A DNA stretch of 9,368 nucleotides from Bacteroidales bacterium UBA1757 (GTDB lineage Bacteria; Bacteroidota; Bacteroidia; Bacteroidales; UBA1402), in the NCBI GenBank assembly GCA_002315625.1, contig DCHH01000062.1, positions 375 through 9,742 on the forward strand, written 5' to 3'. Positions 1 through 7,037 of this stretch are shown here, one piece after another (within the stretch, counting starts at the first letter, position 1; the number at the start of each line of letters is the position of its first letter). The position numbers were made by a program, and so were the translations under genes. Under the pieces are notes generated by a model that saw nothing but the letters and a program-made list of their open reading frames with translations, did not search any database and was not told the origin of the DNA.

Positions 1-1
1 C

Positions 2-1015
2 AGACATATTTTGCCGACCCCGGAAGAGATAAAGGCGGAGTACCCGCTCTCGGAGGAGGGAAAGCGGGCGAAGGCGGCAAACGATGCCGTCATCCGCGAC
101 ATCCTTACAGGCAATTCCGATAAACTATTGCTAATAATCGGACCCTGTTCGGCAGACCGCGAGGATGCCGTCCTTGACTATATCCACCGTCTGCGCACAG
201 TTCAGGAGGATGTCAAGGAGGTCATTCACATAATTCCGCGAATCTTTACCAACAAGCCTCGCACCACCGGAGCCGGTTACAAGGGAATGCTGCACCAGCC
301 CAATCCGCTGGAACATCCCGATTTGCTCAAAGGCTTGATGGCCAGCCGCAAACTCCATGTCGATGCAATTCACGAGACAGGCTTTTCTTGTGCGGACGAG
401 ATGCTCTATCCAGAAAACCATCTTGTCCTGTCGGATGTGCTGTCGTACGTTTCAGTCGGAGCCCGCAGCGTGGAGAACCAGCAGCACCGTCTGACAGCCA
501 GTGCATTAGACGTTCCAGTCGGAATGAAAAACCCGATTTGTGGCGATTTGAAGGTGATGATTGAATCAATCAGGACAGCCCAGAAGGGACATACCTTCAT
601 TTACCGTAACTGGGAAGTGGAGAGCCAGGGCAATCCCCTGACACATGCAATGTTGCGTGGATATGTCGATAACAATGGCAAGGCTTATCCGAACTACCAT
701 ATCGAGGATTTGCTGCGGGTGGCTGACCTGTACAGCCTGAGCGGTGCCTTGAATCCGGCCGTAATTGTTGATTGCAACCATTCCAATTCGTGGAAAAAGT
801 CTGACGAGCAGATACCTATCGCAAAGGAGGTGCTCCACAGCGCCCATGTAAGTGAGCCTTTGCACCGTCTGATTAAGGGGTTGATGGTTGAATCGTATAT
901 TGAGGACGGCTGCCAGAAGGCTTCGGAAGGGGTTTATGGCAAATCCATTACCGACCCGTGTCTTGGTTGGGAAAAGACGCGGCGGCTTATTTATGAACTG
1001 GCTGAACTTCGGTAA
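2..1015 (+). CDS. 3-deoxy-7-phosphoheptulonate (DAHP) synthase, class I AroF/G/H type, 5'-partial
   Basis: Cytosolic enzyme that condenses phosphoenolpyruvate with erythrose 4-phosphate to DAHP, the entry step to chorismate and the aromatic amino acids. Counting the TTG at 11 as residue 1, the metal ligands known from E. coli AroG are all recognisable: Cys46 in IGPCS, His257 in DCNHSNS, Glu294 in LMVES and Asp315 in GKSITD. The substrate-binding KPRTT motif is also present, followed by GAGYKG where AroG has VGWKG. No chorismate mutase domain is fused to it. The frame is open to the left edge, and the first residues (ILPTPEEIKAEYP) line up with AroG LLPPVALLEKFP, about 15 residues into that protein. 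The true start is therefore probably outside the window and the TTG at 11 is unlikely to be it. Which feedback-sensitive isozyme this is cannot be told, so no symbol is given. The stop (1013-1015) lies one base before the next start. Confidence 0.95.
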   Translation, partial: RHILPTPEEIKAEYPLSEEGKRAKAANDAVIRDILTGNSDKLLLIIGPCSADREDAVLDYIHRLRTVQEDVKEVIHIIPRIFTNKPRTTGAGYKGMLHQPNPLEHPDLLKGLMASRKLHVDAIHETGFSCADEMLYPENHLVLSDVLSYVSVGARSVENQQHRLTASALDVPVGMKNPICGDLKVMIESIRTAQKGHTFIYRNWEVESQGNPLTHAMLRGYVDNNGKAYPNYHIEDLLRVADLYSLSGALNPAVIVDCNHSNSWKKSDEQIPIAKEVLHSAHVSEPLHRLIKGLMVESYIEDGCQKASEGVYGKSITDPCLGWEKTRRLIYELAELR

Positions 1016-1016
1016 T

Positions 1017-3437
1017 ATGAGAAAAATTCTGCTATCGGTCATATTGTGCCTGCTTTGTTGCATGATTCATGCGGCGGAAGAGGTGACGGTAAAGGTGTCG
1101 GGTTTTGTTACCGACCCCAACCGCCGTGCCCTGGAGCTGGTGAATGTGTTCGAGCAGAATACCCTGAGAGGGGCTGTTACCGATGCTGACGGATATTATG
1201 AAATGACTCTGCCAGAGCGCGATACGCTGGTGCTTCGATACAGTTGCCTTTCCTACCAGACTGCCGTGAGGATAGTCCCGGTTGAAGGCCTGAGGCATAT
1301 CCAGCTTAACTTGCCGTTACAAGCCGTATCTAAAACTTTGCAGGATGTGAGTGTGACAGCCCAGCGCCGTCAGGAAAATACGATGCAGAACATAGATGCC
1401 TCTGACATCCGGTTGCTGCCGGACCCCTCCGGAGGTACTATCGAGGCTCTTTTGGTCACTTTTGCTGGTGTGAGTTCCAACAACGAGCTGAGCACCCAGT
1501 ATTCGGTACGTGGAGGTAACTACGATGAAAATCTGGTCTATGTGAACGGTACCGAAATATACCGTCCGCTACTGATTCGAAGCGGTCAGCAGGAGGGGCT
1601 CAGCTTTGTCAATCCACAGTTGACATCGTCGGTCAAATTCTCGGCCGGCGGGTTCGACGCGCAGTATGGCGACAAGTCGGCTTCGGTCCTGGATATCGAA
1701 TACAAGAGGCCGAAAAGGTTCGAAGGTTCGCTGGATATCAGCCTTTTAGGAGCGAATCTCTTTATCGGTTCGGCATCAAAGGACGGCCGCTTCACACAGA
1801 TACACGGCCTTCGCTACAAGACCAACGCCTATCTTCTCGGGACGCTCGAAACGGAAGGCGAATACAAGCCCTCATACTTTGACTATCAGACTTTTCTTAC
1901 CTACAAGTTAACTCCCAAACTGGAGTTGTCACTTTTGGGAAACTTTTCGCAGAATACATACCAGTTCACCCCCGAAAGCCGCACCACGGAAACCGGCACT
2001 TTTGATACCAAATACACTTTCAAAGTCTATTTCGACGGTATGGAGCGCGATTTGTTCCGGACGGCCTTCGGCGCTCTCGGGCTGAAGTACGATGTGACGG
2101 ATAACGTCCGCCTCGACTTCAAGGTGTCGGCATGGCACTCAGACGAGCATGAGAACTACGATATTACAGGGCAGTACTGGCTCAGTCAGGCACCCATCCG
2201 CAACAATGAGGTCGATACAACGCAGGCCAACCTGATAGGGGTGGGGACCTACCATGAACATGCCCGTAACGAGCTGAGTGCCACTGTGGCAAATGTGTCG
2301 CATACCGGTTCGTGGAAGGCTGGGGAAAATCTGGTGAAATGGGGCGTGGCCTATCAGAGGGAAATAATCCGCGACAAGATGCGCGAGTGGGAACTGTTGG
2401 ATTCGGCTGGCTACAATATACCCTACAGCACTACAAGCATAGATTTCCGTCAGAATCTGATTTCGCGGCAGGAACTTTCGACCAACCGCTTTACGGCTTT
2501 CATTCAGGATACGTGGAAAAAACGGACCACTGCCGGACTGATTACCGTGACAGGTGGCGTGAGGGCAAACTATTGGAGCTTCAACCGCCAGCTGCTCATT
2601 AGTCCGCGTGCTTCGGTCGGCTTTATCCCCGCCTGGGAGCACGATTTCACTTTCCGTCTTTCGGGCGGTATCTACTATCAGGCCCCATTTTATAAGGAGA
2701 TACGCGATACGGTTGTGACAAACGGCGTTTCCCGCGTGGTGCTGAATGACCGGATAAAGGCCCCGATGTCGTCGCAGATTGTTCTTGGGAGCGATTACCA
2801 TTTCATTGCGTGGGACCGCCCGTTCAAGTTGACTGCCGAGGCATACTACAAGCATACCGACAACCTGATTCCATACGTAGTTGACAATGTGCGGATACGC
2901 TATGCCGGTGAAAACAAGGGTTTTGCCAATACTGGCGGGGTGGATTTGAAACTGTTCGGGGAGTTTGTGCCGGGGACCGATTCGTGGATTACCTTCTCGT
3001 GGATGAGCAGCAAGGAGACTATTGACGGCTACACTGTTCCCACCCCGAACGAACAGCGGTGGAACTTTTCGATGTTCTTCCGCGACTATATCCCCAAGTT
3101 TCCGAAATACTCTATGACTCTGCGCTTTGTCTGGGCTGACGGCCTCAGTTTCGGGCCTCCGTCGATGGACTACCGATATCAGGTTCACCGCATGAAGCCT
3201 TACCGCCGTGTCGATATCGGGGCTTCGCGTGTGCTTGTCGGGGGTGAGGACATCAAGGCGAAGTGGCTCCGCTGGCTTGACAATGTGTGGATCAGCATCG
3301 ACTGCTTCAACCTTTTCGGCATTGACAATACCAATTCATATTACTGGGTGCGCGACATTTCCAACCAGGAGTGGGCCATCCCCAACTATCTTACCGGCCG
3401 CCGGCTTAACCTCTCTATCTCTATGGATTTCAAGTAA
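1017..3437 (+). CDS. TonB-dependent outer-membrane receptor with carboxypeptidase-regulatory-like N-terminal domain
   Basis: Predicted outer-membrane beta-barrel of 806 residues that imports an unknown ligand using TonB/ExbBD energy. Residues 1-20 are a signal peptide (MRK, a hydrophobic run, then HAA before EE). Residues about 26-105 form a carboxypeptidase-D regulatory-like beta-sandwich (SGFVTD, AVTDADGYY). Residues about 110-232 are the plug domain, with the typical QYSVRGGNYDENLVYVNG motif at 161-178 and a GGFDAQYGD segment at 211-219. The rest is the barrel, with the family segment GGIYYQAPFYKEIRD and a C-terminal strand ending SISMDFK. The ATG at 1017 is chosen because it gives a proper signal peptide and starts one base after the DAHP synthase stop; the frame extends further upstream, but only inside that gene. 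No SusD-like gene follows, so it is not a SusC/SusD pair. The ligand (siderophore, vitamin, peptide or glycan) cannot be inferred from the sequence. Confidence 0.93.
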   Translation: MRKILLSVILCLLCCMIHAAEEVTVKVSGFVTDPNRRALELVNVFEQNTLRGAVTDADGYYEMTLPERDTLVLRYSCLSYQTAVRIVPVEGLRHIQLNLPLQAVSKTLQDVSVTAQRRQENTMQNIDASDIRLLPDPSGGTIEALLVTFAGVSSNNELSTQYSVRGGNYDENLVYVNGTEIYRPLLIRSGQQEGLSFVNPQLTSSVKFSAGGFDAQYGDKSASVLDIEYKRPKRFEGSLDISLLGANLFIGSASKDGRFTQIHGLRYKTNAYLLGTLETEGEYKPSYFDYQTFLTYKLTPKLELSLLGNFSQNTYQFTPESRTTETGTFDTKYTFKVYFDGMERDLFRTAFGALGLKYDVTDNVRLDFKVSAWHSDEHENYDITGQYWLSQAPIRNNEVDTTQANLIGVGTYHEHARNELSATVANVSHTGSWKAGENLVKWGVAYQREIIRDKMREWELLDSAGYNIPYSTTSIDFRQNLISRQELSTNRFTAFIQDTWKKRTTAGLITVTGGVRANYWSFNRQLLISPRASVGFIPAWEHDFTFRLSGGIYYQAPFYKEIRDTVVTNGVSRVVLNDRIKAPMSSQIVLGSDYHFIAWDRPFKLTAEAYYKHTDNLIPYVVDNVRIRYAGENKGFANTGGVDLKLFGEFVPGTDSWITFSWMSSKETIDGYTVPTPNEQRWNFSMFFRDYIPKFPKYSMTLRFVWADGLSFGPPSMDYRYQVHRMKPYRRVDIGASRVLVGGEDIKAKWLRWLDNVWISIDCFNLFGIDNTNSYYWVRDISNQEWAIPNYLTGRRLNLSISMDFK

Positions 3438-3448
3438 CCGTGAAATAT

Positions 3449-4378
3449 ATGGCAGAAAAAAAATCTGATGATAACAGCACATATGAGTTGGTCGCAAGCT
3501 GCAACCATCATGATGTAATAGTCTATACTCAAGAAGATATTCAAAGAAGGATTCATACCATTCGTGGAGTGCAGGTAATGCTGGATAGGGATTTGTCCCA
3601 ACTGTATGAGGTTGAGACCAAACGTGTGAATGAAGCCGTAAAACGTAATCCGATTCGTTTTCCTGAGGATTTCCATTTCCAACTTACCAAAGAGGAATAT
3701 GAAAACTTGAGGTCGCAAAATGCGACCGCAAAATGGGGCGGTTCCCGCACTTTGCCTTTCGCCTTTACTGAAGAGGGTGTAGGTCAGTTGTCCAGCGTGT
3801 TGAAAAGCGATGTGGCAGCAATGGTGAGTGTTCGCATCCAACGTGCTTTTGTGGCTATGAGGCGTATTATTTCGGCCAATGCGGGTATGTTCCAAAGGAT
3901 TGAGTCGTTGGAGCGTCATCAGCTAGAGACGGATAAGCGTATTGACCAGGTGCTCGACTGCCTGGAGGAAGGTACACTGAAGGAGAAGGCACATATCTTT
4001 TCGGCTGGTCAGATTTATGAAGCGAAGGCGTTTATCACCGAACTTATTGGTAGTGCCAAGAGATGTGTGGTATTGATTGATGGCTATGTCTCGTCTCCTA
4101 CATTAAACCTGTTGGATGCGCGGGCAGATGGTGTGTCGGCTACAATCTATACGAGTGGTGTTGGAAGTTCGCTAAGGACTTTGAGTGAACAGTACAACCT
4201 GCAGTTCCCATCTAAGCCGCTGATGATTGAAAAGTGGCGCACGGAACAACATGACCGTTGGCTGATAATTGATGACGAGCTGTGGCATTGCGGTGCTTCG
4301 ATTCGAGATGCTGGAGTGAGGACATTTGGCATTGATCCGATAGGTCTGGACGTGAATCTGGTGCTGGGACAGGTGTGA
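3449..4378 (+). CDS. ORF6N domain-containing protein with C-terminal phospholipase D-like region
   Basis: Protein of 309 residues from the ATG at 3449; a GTG at 3440 would add three residues. Residues about 25-115 match the ORF6N domain, a putative DNA-binding domain first known from phage proteins and common on bacterial accessory DNA. Markers are the IRGVQVMLDRDLSQLYEVETKRVNEA-type segment at 39-63, NPIRFPEDFHFQLT at 67-80 and FTEEGV at 106-111. Residues about 141-175 look like a helical linker. Residues about 185-305 resemble one half of a phospholipase D-like fold: H268, R270 and D275 form HxRxxxxD (HDRWLIID), a variant of the HKD motif with Arg for Lys, followed by GAS at 282-284. I recall this arrangement from other Bacteroidales ORF6N proteins. 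Function is unknown; proposed roles include phage-related regulation or defence, but nothing here proves either. The first part of the gene is clearly AT-richer than its neighbours. It sits 11 bases after the receptor gene with no visible promoter of its own. Confidence 0.88.
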   Translation: MAEKKSDDNSTYELVASCNHHDVIVYTQEDIQRRIHTIRGVQVMLDRDLSQLYEVETKRVNEAVKRNPIRFPEDFHFQLTKEEYENLRSQNATAKWGGSRTLPFAFTEEGVGQLSSVLKSDVAAMVSVRIQRAFVAMRRIISANAGMFQRIESLERHQLETDKRIDQVLDCLEEGTLKEKAHIFSAGQIYEAKAFITELIGSAKRCVVLIDGYVSSPTLNLLDARADGVSATIYTSGVGSSLRTLSEQYNLQFPSKPLMIEKWRTEQHDRWLIIDDELWHCGASIRDAGVRTFGIDPIGLDVNLVLGQV

Positions 4379-4412
4379 TCTTTATCATAGAATAATCATC
4401 AATAATAAGACA

Positions 4413-6914
4413 ATGAAAACCATCCTTCGATTTTTTGCAGTTTCGGCGCTTTGCGGCCTGATGTTCGCTTGTGCTGAGAAAAAGAGTGAAGAAACACTTT
4501 TATGGTACGATGTTCCTTCTGAGGCATGGAACGAAGCATTGCCCGTAGGCAACTCGCACCTTGGTGCCATGGTCTATGGCGGAGTCTATAGTGAGGAACT
4601 CCAGCTCAACGAAGAGACCTTCTGGGCGGGCGGACCTCATAACAACAACAGCGACAATGCTTTAGAAGCCCTTCCCGCTATCCGCGAAATGATATTCAAC
4701 GATGAGCTAGGAGAGGCCCTCAATGCCATCAACGAGACATTCTTCACTGGCCAGAACGGAATGGGATACCTTACTATGGGTAGCCTCAAAATGGATTTTG
4801 ACCTTGACACAGCCGCTCAGGTAAGCCTCTACCGCCGTACACTGGATTTGTCGAAGGCTATACAGCAGACTGAGTATCAGGTTGGTGACAATCGCATCGA
4901 GCGTACCGTCATAGCTTCTCTTGCCGACGATGTGATAGCCGTTCGAATCTGTTCAGACAAGCCGGTAAGCTTTACCCTTGGCCATACTACTCCGTTGACA
5001 GCCAAGGCTGTAGCCGAAGAAAGTGCGCTGGTGATTGAGTGTCAGGGTGTGGACCAGGAGGGTGTCCCTGCCGCCTTGAATGCACTTTGCCGGGTGGAGG
5101 TTTCAACCGACGGAACAACGGCCCCTGCCGGAGACAAGCTTGCCATCAATGGTGCCAAGGAGACCGTTCTCTATCTGTCGGCAGCAACCAATTATGTGAA
5201 TTATCAGGACGTGAGCGGAAATGCTGAAGAAAAGGTGAACAGTGCTTTGTTAAAAGCCCGTGCATACAGCTGGAAAGAGCTGGTAAAGAGACATATAGAG
5301 AAATATCAGCAGCAGTTCAACCGTGTAAGTCTGACCCTTCCTGAGGGCCCCGGAGCTACTTTGGCGACTCCCAGGCGTGTGCATGATTTTAACGAAGGCA
5401 ACGACCCGTCACTGGCGGCCCTGCTCTTCAATTTCGGCCGTTACCTGCTGATTTCCTCGTCGCAGCCCGGCGGTCAGCCAGCTAACCTGCAGGGTATTTG
5501 GCAGGGGCAGAAGAATGCTCCGTGGGACAGCAAATATACTATCAACATCAATACCGAGATGAACTACTGGCCCGCCGAGGTGACCAACCTCAGCGAAAAC
5601 TCCCAGCCGCTGTTCGATATGATTGAGGACCTTTCCCAAACTGGTGTCGAGACTGCCGCAACGCTTTACGGAGCCAACGGATGGGTTGCCCATCACAATA
5701 CAGACCTTTGGAGGGTGTGTGGCCCGGTTGACGGTGCTTTCTGGGGAATGTGGCCCAACGGTGGAGGCTGGTTGACGCAGCACATCTGGCAGCATTATCT
5801 TTTTACTGGCGACAAGGAGTTCCTGCGCCGCTATTTCCCTGTGCTTAAGGGAGCTGCCGATTTCTATCTGAGCGCCATGGTCATTGAGCCGTCACACGGA
5901 TGGCTGGTAACAGTCCCTTCGGTTTCTCCTGAAAACAGCTACCATCCGTCACGTAGTTCAATTACTGCCGGATGCACTATGGACAACCAGATTGCCTTTG
6001 ATGCTCTGAGCAATGTGCTACTGGCTGCTGAGGCATTGGCAGACGATGCTCTTCTGTCGGACAGTTACCGCGATTCGCTGCGTGAGGCCATAGCTAAGCT
6101 GCCGCCTATGCAGGTGGGACGCTACGGTCAGTTGCAGGAGTGGATGGTCGATGCCGACAACCCACGCGACCAGCACCGCCACATTTCGCATCTGTACGGC
6201 CTTTATCCTTCGAACCAGATTTCTCCGTTCACACATCCAGAACTATACAATGCCGCCAGCAACACTCTTATCCAGCGTGGCGACATGGCAACGGGCTGGA
6301 GCATCGGCTGGAAGGTCAATTTCTGGGCCCGCATGCTTGATGGCGACCATGCCTACAAGATTATCTGCAATATGCTGAAACTGCTTCCCGCCGGTGCCAC
6401 GGCTGCTGAATATGAAGACGAAATGATGAATCTCTGGAGGGAAGGCCGCACCTATCCGAACCTCTTCGATGCCCATCCGCCATTCCAGATTGACGGTAAC
6501 TTCGGCTACACTGCCGGAATAGCCGAGATGCTTCTCCAGAGCCATGACGGGGCTGTCCATCTTCTGCCCGCGCTTCCTTCGGTTTGGGGCGAAGGGTCGG
6601 TCTCGGGTCTTCGTGCCCGCGGCGGCTTTGAGGTTTCAATGTCGTGGAAGGAGGGGAAGCTTTTTGAGGCTGAAATCATTTCCACTATCGGCGGAACACT
6701 GCGCGTGCGTTCGTATGTGCCTCTGAAAGGAAAAGGGCTTACCGAGGCTTCGGGTGCATGCCCCAATCCGCTGTTCCAGGGCGCAAGTATTGCTCAACCG
6801 CTGGTAAGTGCTGAATATCAGCCTTCTGAGGCACTCCTGCAGGCTCCGTCAGTCTATGAGTATGACATTCAGACCGTTCCTGGCCAGCGCTGCAAGCTCT
6901 CCCGTCTCGACTGA
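4413..6914 (+). CDS. glycoside hydrolase family 95 protein, probable alpha-L-fucosidase lipoprotein
   Basis: Protein of 833 residues, full length for GH95, whose characterised members are mostly inverting alpha-1,2-L-fucosidases acting on host glycans or plant xyloglucan; a few cleave alpha-L-galactosides. The N terminus is a signal peptide with a relaxed lipobox (LMFAC, Cys20) followed by charged residues, so it is probably an envelope lipoprotein. Residues about 29-275 form the N-terminal beta-sandwich (NEALPVGNSHLGAMVYGG, LNEETFWAGGP). About 310-700 is the (alpha/alpha)6 barrel and the rest a C-terminal beta domain. By comparison with Bifidobacterium AfcA (N421, N423, E566, D766), the catalytic set is intact: N378 and N380 in ININTEMNYW, E507 in SVSPENSY and D694 in QIDGNFG. 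The start is the ATG at 4413, behind an A/T-rich leader of 34 bases. No fucose-pathway or other glycosidase genes are next to it, so the substrate is open. Family assignment is firm; exact specificity is not. Confidence 0.93.
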   Translation: MKTILRFFAVSALCGLMFACAEKKSEETLLWYDVPSEAWNEALPVGNSHLGAMVYGGVYSEELQLNEETFWAGGPHNNNSDNALEALPAIREMIFNDELGEALNAINETFFTGQNGMGYLTMGSLKMDFDLDTAAQVSLYRRTLDLSKAIQQTEYQVGDNRIERTVIASLADDVIAVRICSDKPVSFTLGHTTPLTAKAVAEESALVIECQGVDQEGVPAALNALCRVEVSTDGTTAPAGDKLAINGAKETVLYLSAATNYVNYQDVSGNAEEKVNSALLKARAYSWKELVKRHIEKYQQQFNRVSLTLPEGPGATLATPRRVHDFNEGNDPSLAALLFNFGRYLLISSSQPGGQPANLQGIWQGQKNAPWDSKYTININTEMNYWPAEVTNLSENSQPLFDMIEDLSQTGVETAATLYGANGWVAHHNTDLWRVCGPVDGAFWGMWPNGGGWLTQHIWQHYLFTGDKEFLRRYFPVLKGAADFYLSAMVIEPSHGWLVTVPSVSPENSYHPSRSSITAGCTMDNQIAFDALSNVLLAAEALADDALLSDSYRDSLREAIAKLPPMQVGRYGQLQEWMVDADNPRDQHRHISHLYGLYPSNQISPFTHPELYNAASNTLIQRGDMATGWSIGWKVNFWARMLDGDHAYKIICNMLKLLPAGATAAEYEDEMMNLWREGRTYPNLFDAHPPFQIDGNFGYTAGIAEMLLQSHDGAVHLLPALPSVWGEGSVSGLRARGGFEVSMSWKEGKLFEAEIISTIGGTLRVRSYVPLKGKGLTEASGACPNPLFQGASIAQPLVSAEYQPSEALLQAPSVYEYDIQTVPGQRCKLSRLD

Positions 6915-6927
6915 CACGAGCTTTCTT

Positions 6928-6954
6928 CCCTCGCGACTGACTTTGCGGCGAGGG
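6928..6954 (+). terminator. GC-rich hairpin after the GH95 gene, possible weak terminator
   Basis: A perfect 7-bp inverted repeat, CCCTCGC (6928-6934) and GCGAGGG (6948-6954), encloses a 13-base loop, 13 bases downstream of the GH95 stop. Its position suits transcription termination or 3'-end protection. There is no T-tract directly after it, only four T's at 6963-6966, so termination would be weak or factor-assisted. Confidence 0.4.
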
Positions 6955-6963
6955 CCGTGACAT

Positions 6964-6995
6964 TTTGGCGGCTGGAGTTTGTGGCATTGTTTTTG
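6964..6995 (+). promoter_or_regulatory. candidate Bacteroidota-type promoter for clpB
   Basis: TTTG at 6964-6967 is followed after 20 bases by TGTTTTTG at 6988-6995. This matches the Bacteroidota primary-sigma pattern TTTG, 19-21 bases, TAnnTTTG, with one mismatch (G for A in the second box). Transcription would begin near 7002, giving a leader of about 36 bases before the ATG at 7038. No CIRCE inverted repeat is visible, so nothing in the DNA shows heat-shock control. T-rich tracts make chance matches possible. Confidence 0.4.
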
Positions 6996-7007
6996 CTATT
7001 GGTGGGG

Positions 7008-7037
7008 AAAAACCAAAACCAAACCCAAAGCAAAACC
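7008..7037 (+). promoter_or_regulatory. C/A-rich untranslated leader preceding the clpB start
   Basis: The 30 bases before the ATG consist of A and C with a single G at 7030, in an irregular AAAACC / AAACCC pattern. There is no Shine-Dalgarno sequence. Bacteroidota often initiate from unstructured A-rich leaders instead, so this stretch supports 7038 as the true start of clpB rather than an upstream in-frame GTG at 6957. Confidence 0.45.

Noticed and set aside
888..1016. Upstream extension of the TonB receptor frame into the DAHP synthase gene
   Set aside because: It would bury the signal peptide about 43 residues in. The ATG at 1017 gives a normal N terminus.
2139..3188. Long open frame (349 codons) on the minus strand opposite the TonB receptor
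   Set aside because: The opposite strand encodes a clear receptor barrel over the whole span, and the antisense translation shows no recognisable domain or signal. It is a by-product of codon bias.
1017..6914. A SusC/SusD-type polysaccharide utilisation locus
   Set aside because: There is no SusD homologue, sensor or regulator, and an ORF6N gene separates the receptor from the glycosidase.
6957..7037. In-frame GTG start at 6957 that would add 27 residues with a hydrophobic stretch to ClpB
   Set aside because: ClpB is cytosolic, the extension matches nothing in the family, and it would translate through the promoter-like boxes and the C/A-rich leader. It also does not restore the missing N domain.
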